Shown: piece after piece, positions 1 through 7,711 of the stretch
Layout: each line of letters opens with the position of its first letter
Position numbering within the stretch: position 1 is the stretch's first letter
Source: Nocardia araoensis NBRC 100135
Lineage (GTDB): Bacteria > Actinomycetota > Actinomycetes > Mycobacteriales > Mycobacteriaceae
Length of the DNA: 34,792 nt
Assembly: GCF_000308435.1 (NCBI RefSeq)
Contig: NZ_BAFR01000345.1
Span: 1-34,792 of the forward strand
Reading direction: 5' to 3'
Notes under the pieces: model-generated
Seen by the model: the letters and a program-made list of their open reading frames with translations, nothing else
Told to the model about the DNA's origin: nothing
The model's database searches: none
Program-made: the position numbers and the translations under genes

Positions 1-1
1 A

Positions 2-808
2 ATGCCAAGATTCGCACCCCATCCGGAGCGCAGGCCCGCGCTCGTCGCCGGCGCCTCCTCCGGGATCGGCGCGGCCACCGCCGTCGCCCTGGCCGAACTC
101 GGCCACCCGGTCGCGCTGGGCGCGCGCCGCGTCGAGCAGTGCGCCGAGTTGGCGGACAAGATCCGGGCCGACGGCGGTGAGGCGTTCGCCCATCGTCTGG
201 ACGTCACCGACCCGGACTCGGTCGAGGAATTCGTGCGTGCCGCCGAAGACACGCTCGGCCCCACCGAGATCCTGGTCTCCAGCGCGGGCGACATCGAGTT
301 CGGGCAGGCGTACGCGATGGATCCCGACCGATTCGTGCGCCAGGTGCAGGTCCATCTCGTCGGCGCGCAGCGACTCGTGCACCGGGTGCTACCCGGCATG
401 CTGCGCAGGCAGCGCGGCGACGTCGTGTTGATCAGCTCGGACTGCGCCTCCGAACCGCGGCCGCGCACGGGCGCCTACAGCGCCGCCAAAGCGGGGCTGG
501 AGGCGATGGCCGCGCAGATGCGCATGGAACTCGAGGGCAGCGGCGTGCGCCTGTCCCAGGTCCGGCCCGGCCCGACCCTGACCGGCATGGGCATGGACTC
601 CACGCCCGAGATCGTCGGGCCGGTGCTGGAGGACTGGAAAGCGTGGGGGTTCGCCAGGCATCCGTACATGCTGCGCGCGAGCGACTTGGCCGCCGCGGTG
701 ATCGCGGTGGTGTCCACGCCGCGTGGCTCGCACTTGGTGCTGGTCGAGGTGCAGCCCGAGGCGCCGATACGTCCCCTCCCGGACGCCGCGGGACCGAACG
801 AACCGTAA
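2..808 (+). CDS. SDR family NAD(P)-dependent oxidoreductase
   Basis: A 268-residue classical short-chain dehydrogenase. The N-terminal Rossmann motif GASSGIG is at residues 17-23. The catalytic Ser is at 145/146 and the Y-x3-K pair is Tyr159/Lys163. The usual NNAG motif reads SSAG here. The substrate cannot be read from sequence. The ferredoxin start lies only 9 bases after the stop, so the two genes are probably co-transcribed. A P450-SDR-ferredoxin order is common in mycobacteria and nocardiae, so a P450 could lie just left of the window (inference). The ATG is at base 2, so upstream signals are not visible. About 15 residues before the glycine motif is a normal SDR N-terminus, so the gene is probably complete. 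Confidence 0.9.
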   Translation: MPRFAPHPERRPALVAGASSGIGAATAVALAELGHPVALGARRVEQCAELADKIRADGGEAFAHRLDVTDPDSVEEFVRAAEDTLGPTEILVSSAGDIEFGQAYAMDPDRFVRQVQVHLVGAQRLVHRVLPGMLRRQRGDVVLISSDCASEPRPRTGAYSAAKAGLEAMAAQMRMELEGSGVRLSQVRPGPTLTGMGMDSTPEIVGPVLEDWKAWGFARHPYMLRASDLAAAVIAVVSTPRGSHLVLVEVQPEAPIRPLPDAAGPNEP

Positions 809-817
809 GGAGCGACG

Positions 818-1015
818 ATGCGAGTGCTGGCCGATCTGGATCTGTGTCAGGGTCACGCCGTGTGCCAGGACGAGGCGCCCGAGGCGTTCCACGTCCCCAA
901 GCGCGGCAAAGTCGAGATCCTCGACGCCGCCACGGACCCGCGGGTCCGTGGCGACGTGCAGCGCGCCGTCCACTACTGCCCGACTCGAGCGCTGTCGATC
1001 GCCGCGGACGAGTGA
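818..1015 (+). CDS. P450-type [3Fe-4S] ferredoxin
   Basis: A 65-residue ferredoxin. It has three cysteines, Cys10, Cys16 and Cys54 (the last in a CP motif). His13 sits where a 4Fe-4S ferredoxin would have its second cysteine (C-x2-H-x2-C...CP). This is the pattern of the small single-cluster ferredoxins that pass electrons to cytochromes P450 in actinomycetes, so a [3Fe-4S] or labile cluster is expected. The RBS AAGGA overlaps the SDR stop codon, indicating translational coupling with that gene. No P450 or ferredoxin reductase is visible in the window, so the partners must be encoded elsewhere. Confidence 0.93.
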   Translation: MRVLADLDLCQGHAVCQDEAPEAFHVPKRGKVEILDAATDPRVRGDVQRAVHYCPTRALSIAADE

Positions 1016-1020
1016 GCGGA

Positions 1021-1063
1021 ATTCGTCCCGCACGGCAGGTAGGCAGGGCGTGCCGGGACGAAT
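1021..1063 (+). terminator. Hairpin after the ferredoxin gene
   Basis: A perfect 10-bp inverted repeat, ATTCGTCCCG (1021-1030) with CGGGACGAAT (1054-1063), extends three more pairs inward across a one-base bulge. It begins 6 bases after the ferredoxin stop. There is no T tract, as is common for actinomycete terminators. It would separate the SDR-ferredoxin unit from the aldehyde dehydrogenase gene. Confidence 0.6.
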
Positions 1064-1079
1064 ACGATGAAACCAAAAC

Positions 1080-1093
1080 CGGAACGTGTTCTA
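1080..1093 (+). promoter_or_regulatory. KstR-like operator upstream of ALDH
   Basis: CGGAACGTGTTCTA matches the KstR consensus TnnAACnnGTTnnA at every fixed base except the first. KstR is the TetR repressor of cholesterol and lipid catabolism in mycobacteria and relatives. The site lies 62 bases before the ALDH start, in the expected promoter position. The motif match is seen; binding is inferred. Confidence 0.45.
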
Positions 1094-1154
1094 ATTCAGT
1101 CGCGCGGTCCGGCCCGGCACCTGCGGCGATGCCCGACGTCATGGAGAAGATCCG

Positions 1155-2747
1155 ATGAGCACAGCACACACCGACAAGGCGAAGAGCGCCTTGCCCGCCA
1201 GGATCACCGGGGAACTGCTCGACCGGTTGACCGGCCTGGTCGCCGCCGACGGTGGCGCGACGGCATACGAGATGACCGAGGTCTACACCGGCGCGCCGGT
1301 CGGCGCGCTTCCGCAGTCGTCACCGCAAGACGTGCTCGCCGCGTGCGCCGCAGCCCGGGCGGCGCAGGCGGAGTGGGCCGCGCTGCCGCTGCGGCAGCGG
1401 CTGCGGGTGTTCGCGCGGCTGCACGAACTGATTCTCGGCGAAGTGGAGACCATCGCCGACCTCATCCAGATCGGGTGCGGCAAGACCCGGCGCATGGCCG
1501 TCGAGGAATCCTGTGACGTGCCCATGGTGATCAGCCATTACCTCAAGACCGCGCGCCGGGTGCTGCGGCCGCGGCGGCGCGGCGGCGCGATGCCGCTGAT
1601 CACCTCCTCGATCGAGCAGCACCGCCCCAAAGGGCTCGTCGCCGTGATCGCGCCGTGGAACTTCCCCTTCGCCATCGCGCTGTCCGACGCCATGCCCGCG
1701 TTGATGGCGGGCAACGGCGTGGTGCTGAAGCCGGACAACAAGACCGCCCTGTGCGTGCTCTTCGGGGTCGAGCTGCTGTACCGCGCCGGGCTGCCCCGCG
1801 GCCTGGTCCAGGTGGTGTGCGGTGAAGGGCCCGACATCGGGCCGACCCTGATCGACAACGTCGATTTCGTCATGTTCACCGGCTCGACCGCCACCGGCCG
1901 GATCGTCGGCGAGCAGGCCGGGCGCAACCTCATCGGATGCAGCCTGGAACTGGGCGGCAAGAATCCGATGATCGTGCTCGCCGACGCGAACCTGGACGAG
2001 GTGATTCCCGGCGCGGTGTTCGCCGCGTTCGCCAACTCCGGGCAGGCGTGCATGCACATCGAACGGATCTATGTGCACCGCTCGATCCACGAGGAATTCC
2101 TGCGCCGGTTGGTCTCCGCGGCAGCGGAATTGAACGGGAAGATCGGCGGAGCCTACGACTACACGCCGGAGTTCGGCTCGCTGGTGTCCTCGCAGCATCT
2201 GGAACGGGTCGCCGCTCACGTCGAGGACGCGCGGGCCAAAGGCGCCACCGTGCACGTCGGCGGGCAGGCACGCCCCGATGTGGGTCCCGCGTTCTACGAA
2301 GCCACCGTGCTGACCGGCGTGACCCCCGAGATGACGCACGCGACGCTGGAAACCTTCGGCCCGGTCGTCACCGTGTACCCGTTCGACGACGAGCAGGAAG
2401 CGGTGCGCCTGGCCAACGCCACCGACTACGGTCTGAACGCCAGCGTGTGGACCCGGGACCTGGCGCACGGCGAGCGGATCGCCGCACAACTGCAAGCGGG
2501 CAACATCAATATCAACGACGGTTTCGTCGCGACCTACGCCGCCAAAGGCACGCCGTCGGGCGGAGTGAAGCAGTCCGGAGTCGGCACCCGGCACGGCGAT
2601 CAGGGCCTGTTGAAGTACACCGACACGGTGAACGTCGGCGTGCTCAAGAAGCAGGTGCTCGCCGCCCGGGCCGGTCAGCCTTACGACAAGCAACTGAAGA
2701 TGACCCTGATGTCGCTGCGGCTGATGCGCCGGACCAGGTTGCGCTGA
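1155..2747 (+). CDS. Aldehyde dehydrogenase (succinate-semialdehyde dehydrogenase-like)
   Basis: A 530-residue NAD(P)-dependent aldehyde dehydrogenase that oxidises an aldehyde to its acid. Active-site Glu265 (LELGGKNP) and nucleophile Cys299 (GQAC) are 34 residues apart, as in the family. The cofactor-binding PWNFPF and FTGST segments are present. Its N-terminal extension and C-terminal tail (ending in a basic LMRRTRLR stretch) resemble the mycobacterial/nocardial enzymes usually annotated succinic semialdehyde dehydrogenase, but the natural substrate is not certain. The ATG follows a GGAGAAG-type RBS. A KstR-like box lies upstream, which would suit a role in lipid or sterol-derived aldehyde oxidation. 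A hairpin separates it from the ferredoxin gene. Confidence 0.9.
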   Translation: MSTAHTDKAKSALPARITGELLDRLTGLVAADGGATAYEMTEVYTGAPVGALPQSSPQDVLAACAAARAAQAEWAALPLRQRLRVFARLHELILGEVETIADLIQIGCGKTRRMAVEESCDVPMVISHYLKTARRVLRPRRRGGAMPLITSSIEQHRPKGLVAVIAPWNFPFAIALSDAMPALMAGNGVVLKPDNKTALCVLFGVELLYRAGLPRGLVQVVCGEGPDIGPTLIDNVDFVMFTGSTATGRIVGEQAGRNLIGCSLELGGKNPMIVLADANLDEVIPGAVFAAFANSGQACMHIERIYVHRSIHEEFLRRLVSAAAELNGKIGGAYDYTPEFGSLVSSQHLERVAAHVEDARAKGATVHVGGQARPDVGPAFYEATVLTGVTPEMTHATLETFGPVVTVYPFDDEQEAVRLANATDYGLNASVWTRDLAHGERIAAQLQAGNININDGFVATYAAKGTPSGGVKQSGVGTRHGDQGLLKYTDTVNVGVLKKQVLAARAGQPYDKQLKMTLMSLRLMRRTRLR

Positions 2748-2842
2748 GCGCTCGTGGGCCGATGCGCCTGCGGCGGTCCGAATCCCGGCGATCCGGTAGC
2801 GTGGCCGTCGGGGTGGATCCACGGAATCGAGAACGGATACCT

Positions 2843-3328
2843 ATGAGCCTTCGAGAAGTTCCGCTACGGACGCTGTCCGGCGAGCCGACGACTCTGGCCG
2901 ACCTGGTCGGCGACCGCGCCGTCCTGCTGGTCAACGTGGCCTCGAAATGCGGGCTGACGCCGCAGTACTCCGGCCTGGTCGAACTGCACCGGTCCTACCG
3001 CCCGCGCGGTTTCAGCGTGGTCGGCGTGCCGTGCAACCAGTTCATGGGCCAGGAGCCGGGCACCGCGGAGGAGATCCAGCAGTTCTGTGCCACGACCTAC
3101 GGCGTCGACTTCCCCCTGCTGGAGAAGACCGACGTCAACGGCGACCAGCGCCACGCCCTCTACCAGAGCCTGGCCGACACCCCCGACGCCGAGGGCAACG
3201 CCGGCGACATCCAGTGGAACTTCGAGAAGTTCCTCATCGACCGCGACGGCAAGGTGGCGGGCCGCTTCCGCCCCCGAACCACCCCCGACGCACCGGAACT
3301 GATAGCCGCCATCGAATCCGTCCTCTGA
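2843..3328 (+). CDS. Glutathione peroxidase family thiol peroxidase
   Basis: A 161-residue non-selenium glutathione-peroxidase-fold enzyme that reduces hydroperoxides. Cys36 (SKCGLTPQY) is the peroxidatic cysteine, with Gln66 (CNQF) and Trp125-Asn126 (WNFEKF) completing the catalytic set. Cys82, in the helix before the FPLLEKTDVNG segment, sits where plant and bacterial GPx enzymes have the resolving cysteine. It is therefore expected to use thioredoxin or mycoredoxin rather than glutathione, which actinomycetes lack. The open frame extends far upstream, but the family N-terminus begins at this ATG. It lies 95 bases after the ALDH gene and ends at a strong hairpin. Confidence 0.93.
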   Translation: MSLREVPLRTLSGEPTTLADLVGDRAVLLVNVASKCGLTPQYSGLVELHRSYRPRGFSVVGVPCNQFMGQEPGTAEEIQQFCATTYGVDFPLLEKTDVNGDQRHALYQSLADTPDAEGNAGDIQWNFEKFLIDRDGKVAGRFRPRTTPDAPELIAAIESVL

Positions 3329-3339
3329 CCACACGACAA

Positions 3340-3374
3340 CCGGAGCCGCCGTCCACCCAGGACGGCGGCTCCGG
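3340..3374 (+). terminator. Strong intrinsic terminator hairpin
   Basis: A perfect 14-bp GC-rich inverted repeat: CCGGAGCCGCCGTC (3340-3353) pairs with 3361-3374 around a 7-base loop. It starts 12 bases after the peroxidase stop. The minus-strand monooxygenase gene ends 78 bases further on, so the hairpin can serve both convergent units. Confidence 0.85.
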
Positions 3375-3452
3375 TGCGTCTCGGCCACGACTGGCACATC
3401 GCTGTGGCGAAACGCGAGGAGACCTCTCGCTGGTGCGCCACTCGCGACAGTG

Positions 3453-4817
3453 TCAGGAGCGACGGGTGAGGGGTTCGCGGAGGCCTAGGTGGGCGCGGAG
3501 GGTGGTGCCGGTGTAGGCCGTGCGGTAGACGCCGCGCTCTTGGAGTTCGGGGACGAGCCAGTCGACGATTTCGTCGAGGCCGGTGGGGACCAGATAGGGG
3601 GAGATGTTGAAGCCGTCGGTCGCGCCGTGGCGGACCCAGCGGGCCAGTTCGTCGGCGACCTGGGCCGGGGTGCCCGCGAAGCCGGAGCGTTCGGTGGAGG
3701 CGATCACGACTTCGCGCAGGGAGAGGTTCTCGGCCTCGGCCCTGGCTCGCCATTCCCGGGCGATGGCGATCGGGTCCTGTCCGGAACGCGGTGCGCCTCG
3801 GGTTTCCGAGATCGGGCGGGGCTGTGGGTCGTCGGCGGGCAGGGGGCCGTCGGGATCGAGGTCGGACAGGTCGCGGCCCCAGATCTGGCCGGCGAGCGAC
3901 AGCGCGGTGCGGCCGGTGTACTGGCCGTTCTTCACCCAGCGCACCTTCTCCTCGACCTCGGATTCCTTCTCCGCGAGGATGATCTGCGTGCCGGGCAGGA
4001 TCCGGATGTCGTCGTCGGGGCGGCCCGCCGCGCGCAGGCGGGCGCGGATGTCGTTCGCGAAAGCCAGAGCGTCGTCGAAATGCGTTCCGTGCCTGGAGAA
4101 GATGACATCGGCGTGCGCCGCGGCGAAATCGCGGCCCGCCGGTGAATCGCCCGCCTGGAAGATCACCGGATGCCCTTGGGCGCTGCGCGGCAGCGTGGGC
4201 GTGATCGTCACGTCGAAGTGCGGGCCGGTGCGCACGACCGGATGGATCGCCTCGGCGCGCGCCCACGACGGGCTCTGCTGCGAGGTCGCGATCGCGCCGT
4301 CCTCCCAGGCGTCCCAGATCGCCCGCACCGTGGCGACGAACTCCGCGGCGCGCTCGTAACGCAGCGCGTGGTCGAGGAATCCGCCGCGCCGGAAGTTCGC
4401 ACCGGTCCACGCGTTGTCCGTGGTGACCGCGTTCCAGCCCGCCCGGCCGCCGGACAGCAGGTCGAGGCCGCCGAGTTTGCGCGCCAGATCGGCGGGCTCG
4501 TTGTAGGTGGTGTTCTGGGTGGCCACCAGGCCGATGTGGCGGGTGATGCCCGCCAGCGCGGCGAGCTGGGTGATCGCGTCGGGCCGGCCCGCGATGTCCA
4601 ATTCCAGGATGGCGCCGTCCTGCTCACGCAGGCGCAGGCCCTCACCGAGGAAGAACGCGTCGAACAGGCCGCGCTCGGCGGTCTGCGCGACCCGCCGGAA
4701 GGTCTCGAAGTCGATCTGCGAACCGCTGGACGGGTCGGACCAGATCGTGGTGTGGTTCACGCCCTGGAAGAAGACGCCGAAGTGGACCTGGGCGTCCGGG
4801 CGCGGGAAGTCGGTCAC
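3453..4817 (-). CDS. NtaA/SnaA/DszA-family FMN-dependent monooxygenase
   Basis: A 454-residue luciferase-like (LLM) flavin monooxygenase of the NtaA/SnaA/DszA/DmoA group. These enzymes use FMNH2 from a separate reductase and O2 to attack C-S, C-N or C-Cl bonds. Diagnostic segments include the N-terminal HFGVFFQGVNHTTIW, the NTTYNEPADLARK stretch and SGGRAGWN near residue 130. The gene begins with GTG, preceded by AGGAG at 8 bases. It follows a smaller LLM protein gene by 19 bases, so the two form an operon. Such pairs often act in organosulfur or organonitrogen scavenging. The substrate is not readable here, and no flavin reductase is adjacent. Confidence 0.88.
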   Translation of the reverse strand: MTDFPRPDAQVHFGVFFQGVNHTTIWSDPSSGSQIDFETFRRVAQTAERGLFDAFFLGEGLRLREQDGAILELDIAGRPDAITQLAALAGITRHIGLVATQNTTYNEPADLARKLGGLDLLSGGRAGWNAVTTDNAWTGANFRRGGFLDHALRYERAAEFVATVRAIWDAWEDGAIATSQQSPSWARAEAIHPVVRTGPHFDVTITPTLPRSAQGHPVIFQAGDSPAGRDFAAAHADVIFSRHGTHFDDALAFANDIRARLRAAGRPDDDIRILPGTQIILAEKESEVEEKVRWVKNGQYTGRTALSLAGQIWGRDLSDLDPDGPLPADDPQPRPISETRGAPRSGQDPIAIAREWRARAEAENLSLREVVIASTERSGFAGTPAQVADELARWVRHGATDGFNISPYLVPTGLDEIVDWLVPELQERGVYRTAYTGTTLRAHLGLREPLTRRS

Positions 4818-4836
4818 GGAAACGATCTCCTGACGA

Positions 4837-5871
4837 TCAGCGGGTGGCCGCGTAGCGGTTGGCGGGGCGATTCAGGCCGAGGTTGGCGCGCAAGGTCGAA
4901 CCGGGAACGGGACGGTGCGCGACCCCGGTGCGCAACAGGGCGGGCAGGACCTCGCGGGCGAGCACGGGCAGGTCTTCGTCGATCACGGCCAAGTGCAGCC
5001 GCACTCCGTCGAGATGCGCGCTGAGTTCGGTCAGTAGATCGGTCAATTCGGCGGCCGAGCCGGAGAACGGCAGGCGGCCGGGCGAACTGGAGGTTTCATC
5101 GAATCGCTGCGCGGCGCTCGCGCCGGGGATATCCAGGGTGACTTCTATTTCGGCGAATGTCAGTGCATCCCCGGCCGACCCCGCTTCCACCGCCGCCGCG
5201 ACGGAATCGGCGGCGACGAACCGGACGTCGACCTCTCCTTCGGCGCCGAACACCACCGGCTGCCCCTGTGGTGGGCGCGGCACGATCGCAGGCCCCTTCA
5301 CCGAGAAGGTCTCGCCCTGGAAGTCGATGTAGTGCAGCTTGTCCCGGTCCAGGAACCGCCCGCTGACGTAGTCGCGGATCACCGCGTCGTCCTCCCAGGA
5401 GTCCCACAGGCGACGGGCCACTTCGATCGAATCCCGTTGCTCCCGAGCCAGGTCGGCGTCTCCTGCCACCGGTGGACGTCCCCAGGCGGCGGCGGCACGT
5501 GGATCGTCGACGCGCTCGGCGATCCATCCGGCCCGCCCCCGCGAGGCATAGTCCAGCGACGCCACCTGCGATGCCGTGTGGAACGGCTCGGCGTAGGTGG
5601 TGGCCACGGTGGGAACAAGGCCGATCGTGCTGGTCGTGGCCGCCACGAAGGACGCGCGCGTCACCGCGTCGATGCGACCGGGTATCTCCTGGCCCGGCAG
5701 GATCGAGTCGGCGAACGTGGCCAGGGTGAATCCGGCGTTCTCGGCGGCGGCCACCCGCCCGCGCACGGTGTCGGCGGTGAGCAGGCGGTCCGGCGCGTGC
5801 GCCGCCCGCCGCCACGCCTCGGGGCGGAACCCCTCCCCGTCGAGTTCTACACCGAGCGCGAAAACGCCCAT
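4837..5871 (-). CDS. LLM class flavin-dependent oxidoreductase
   Basis: A 344-residue luciferase-like TIM-barrel protein, first gene of a two-gene operon with the NtaA-type monooxygenase. Family features are the AAENAGF and FADSILPG segments, the TTYAEPFHTASQVASLDYASRGRAGW core, and a C-terminal RANLGL stretch that echoes the end of its larger neighbour. An open frame extends 72 codons upstream, but that extension is arginine/serine-rich and lacks homology features. The start is therefore placed at ATG 5871, preceded by an AAAGG RBS. It may oxidise a related substrate or work in the same pathway as its neighbour; substrate unknown. Confidence 0.85.
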   Translation of the reverse strand: MGVFALGVELDGEGFRPEAWRRAAHAPDRLLTADTVRGRVAAAENAGFTLATFADSILPGQEIPGRIDAVTRASFVAATTSTIGLVPTVATTYAEPFHTASQVASLDYASRGRAGWIAERVDDPRAAAAWGRPPVAGDADLAREQRDSIEVARRLWDSWEDDAVIRDYVSGRFLDRDKLHYIDFQGETFSVKGPAIVPRPPQGQPVVFGAEGEVDVRFVAADSVAAAVEAGSAGDALTFAEIEVTLDIPGASAAQRFDETSSSPGRLPFSGSAAELTDLLTELSAHLDGVRLHLAVIDEDLPVLAREVLPALLRTGVAHRPVPGSTLRANLGLNRPANRYAATR

Positions 5872-5911
5872 CCCGCACCTTCTTTCATCCCGCGAACCGT
5901 GACACGACGAT

Positions 5912-5950
5912 CGGTGGCCCGAGCCCGGCACGATCCGGCTCGGGCCACCG
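5912..5950 (-). terminator. Terminator hairpin after MFS gene
   Basis: A perfect 14-bp inverted repeat: CGGTGGCCCGAGCC (5912-5925) pairs with 5937-5950 around an 11-base loop. It lies 88 bases downstream of the minus-strand MFS gene and 41 bases upstream of the next minus-strand start. It probably ends MFS transcription and leaves the LLM pair with its own short promoter region. Confidence 0.7.
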
Positions 5951-6037
5951 GCGGCGCACCCATTGCGAGCATGCGCGGTGAAAGTGGCGCTGCGCGATGG
6001 TTTGCGTCGCGATGATTCGAAGGTTGTCGAACGGCGG

Positions 6038-7486
6038 CTACCGCGCCGCGCGTGCCGCGAAAGCCGCGGCGACCAGGACCGTGACACCTTCGGCGATCGC
6101 CGTCCCGCCGAGGGCGTGCGCGGCGCTGTGCACCGTGCTGCCCGCGAGGCCGAGGAACAGCGACCCGAAACCGGCGATCCCGACGACGACGCCGAGTTGG
6201 ACGTTGGTCACCAGAATGCCGCTCGCGTCGGCCGCCAGACTCATCGGAACCTTGGCCAGCGTGCGGGTCATGAGTGGGCTGAAGGCGAGGCCGTTGCCCG
6301 CGCCGCACAGGCCGAGCAGGGTGAGAACGAGAGGTCCGACTTCGCCGCCGTCGCGTAACAGCGCGCCGATGGCGACCATGCTCACCGCGCCGAGAACCAG
6401 CCCGAGCGGGATCATCGCCGCGTGGCAGCGGGCCGGGACGCGCTCCCAGTTCAGGCTGGCGACCGCGAAGGCCGCGCCGAGCGGGACGAACAGCAGCCCC
6501 GCGTGCAGCGCGCTGTAGCCGAGGGTGCTCTGCAGGTGGATCGCCATGACGAACATCCAGCCGCCGAAGGTCGCCATGGTCACGAACAGCGCGACCGCGG
6601 CGGGAGCCAGGCCGGGCGCGGTCAGCACCGACCGCGCGAACAGCGGTTCGCCGCCGCGGGCGGCGACGACCCGCTCGATCGCCACGAACGACGCGAAACC
6701 GATCACGCCCGCGGCCAGCGCCAGCCACGACCACAACGGCCAATCCAGTTCCCGCCCGAGCACCAACGGCAACACCAGCAGCAACACCGAGGCGGTGAGT
6801 GTCGCCAACCCGGGCAGGTCCAGCTTGCGCTCGAGCCGCTGGGCCGAGGACGGCAGGATGCGCGGCGCGGCCGCGAGCAGCGCGAGACCGATCGGCACGT
6901 TCACCAGGAACACGCCGCGCCAGCTGCTGCCGAACAGGTCGGCGTTGACGATCAGCCCGCCGAGGACCTGCCCGGCGACCATGCCGCCGGAGATGATGGC
7001 GGAGTAGACGCTCAGCGCCCGCCCGCGGGCGGCGCCGGTGAAGGTGCGCTGGATGAGCGTCATGATCTGCGGCACCATGGCCGCCGCGCCGACGCCCTGG
7101 GCGAACCGGAAGACGATCAGTGCGGTCTCGTTCCAGGCCAGACCGCAGGCCAGGGAGGAGAGGGTGAACAGCGCCAGCCCGGCGATGAACGCGCGGCGCT
7201 GGGTGAACCGGTCGCCCAGCCGTGCCCCGGTGACCAGCAGGACGGCGTAGGCGATGACGTATCCGGCGACGATCAGCTGCAGCGCCGCGCCGCTGGTGTG
7301 CAGCGAGCCGCGGATGGAGGGAATGGCGACGTTGACGATGGAGGAATCGAGTACCGCCATGAACTGGCCGGTGAGGATGACGGCGAGGATGGCGAGCGAG
7401 CGCCGCGCTCCCAGCGCGGCCGGTGCGGCCGCAGCCGCGGCGGGCGTCGTTGCCGCCGCAGGCCCCGGCGATATGGTCTGTGTCAT
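6038..7486 (-). CDS. MFS drug/proton antiporter, DHA2 (EmrB/QacA) type
   Basis: A membrane transporter of 482 residues with about 14 predicted hydrophobic helices. It carries MFS motif A (GARLGDRFTQRR) between helices 2 and 3, and a DHA2-type first helix (FMAVLDSSIVNVAIPSI) whose Asp is typical of EmrB/QacA exporters. A helix-5 antiporter-like glycine motif (SGGMVAGQVLGG) is present. It is expected to export drugs or small metabolites using the proton gradient. A longer GTG start at 7570 is possible. ATG 7486 was chosen because the extra 28 residues are unlike the family and the following Ala-rich cytoplasmic tail already precedes helix 1. It is divergent from the carboxylic acid reductase gene. 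Confidence 0.88.
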   Translation of the reverse strand: MTQTISPGPAAATTPAAAAAAPAALGARRSLAILAVILTGQFMAVLDSSIVNVAIPSIRGSLHTSGAALQLIVAGYVIAYAVLLVTGARLGDRFTQRRAFIAGLALFTLSSLACGLAWNETALIVFRFAQGVGAAAMVPQIMTLIQRTFTGAARGRALSVYSAIISGGMVAGQVLGGLIVNADLFGSSWRGVFLVNVPIGLALLAAAPRILPSSAQRLERKLDLPGLATLTASVLLLVLPLVLGRELDWPLWSWLALAAGVIGFASFVAIERVVAARGGEPLFARSVLTAPGLAPAAVALFVTMATFGGWMFVMAIHLQSTLGYSALHAGLLFVPLGAAFAVASLNWERVPARCHAAMIPLGLVLGAVSMVAIGALLRDGGEVGPLVLTLLGLCGAGNGLAFSPLMTRTLAKVPMSLAADASGILVTNVQLGVVVGIAGFGSLFLGLAGSTVHSAAHALGGTAIAEGVTVLVAAAFAARAAR

Positions 7487-7644
7487 GCACCGAGCATGCG
7501 GTGCGCCGGGCACCGGTAACAGGAGCCCGCTGACACCGGTACCGGCAGCACCAGGCTGAGCATGCGGCACAACGGAACAACGGGTAGTTTCGAGACATTT
7601 CCGGCATCGTGTCCAGTGTCACAGGCGCACGCGGCGGCTATCAC

Positions 7645-7679
7645 CTGACCAAAGTACTTAGACGAGCTAACGTGTTTAG
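7645..7679 (+). promoter_or_regulatory. Putative car promoter with KstR-like palindrome
   Basis: CTGACC (7645-7650) and TAACGT (7668-7673) are separated by exactly 17 bases, a plausible sigma-70-type -35/-10 pair. The -10 overlaps a palindromic core AACGTGTT (7669-7676), the same eight bases found in the KstR-like site upstream of the ALDH gene. The outer bases are less conserved (GCTAACGTGTTTAG). The RBS for car follows at 7700-7706. Confidence 0.4.
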
Positions 7680-7711
7680 GAAGGCGCGTTCAAGGACCGA
7701 AGGAGGTCGTC

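Noticed and set aside
1320..2822. 500-codon antisense frame opposite the aldehyde dehydrogenase gene
   Set aside because: Low-complexity composition and no recognisable motif; the sense strand encodes a complete ALDH.
5872..6087. 72-codon N-terminal extension of the smaller LLM protein
   Set aside because: Arg/Ser-rich without family similarity, it overlaps the terminator hairpin, and an RBS-supported ATG lies at 5871.
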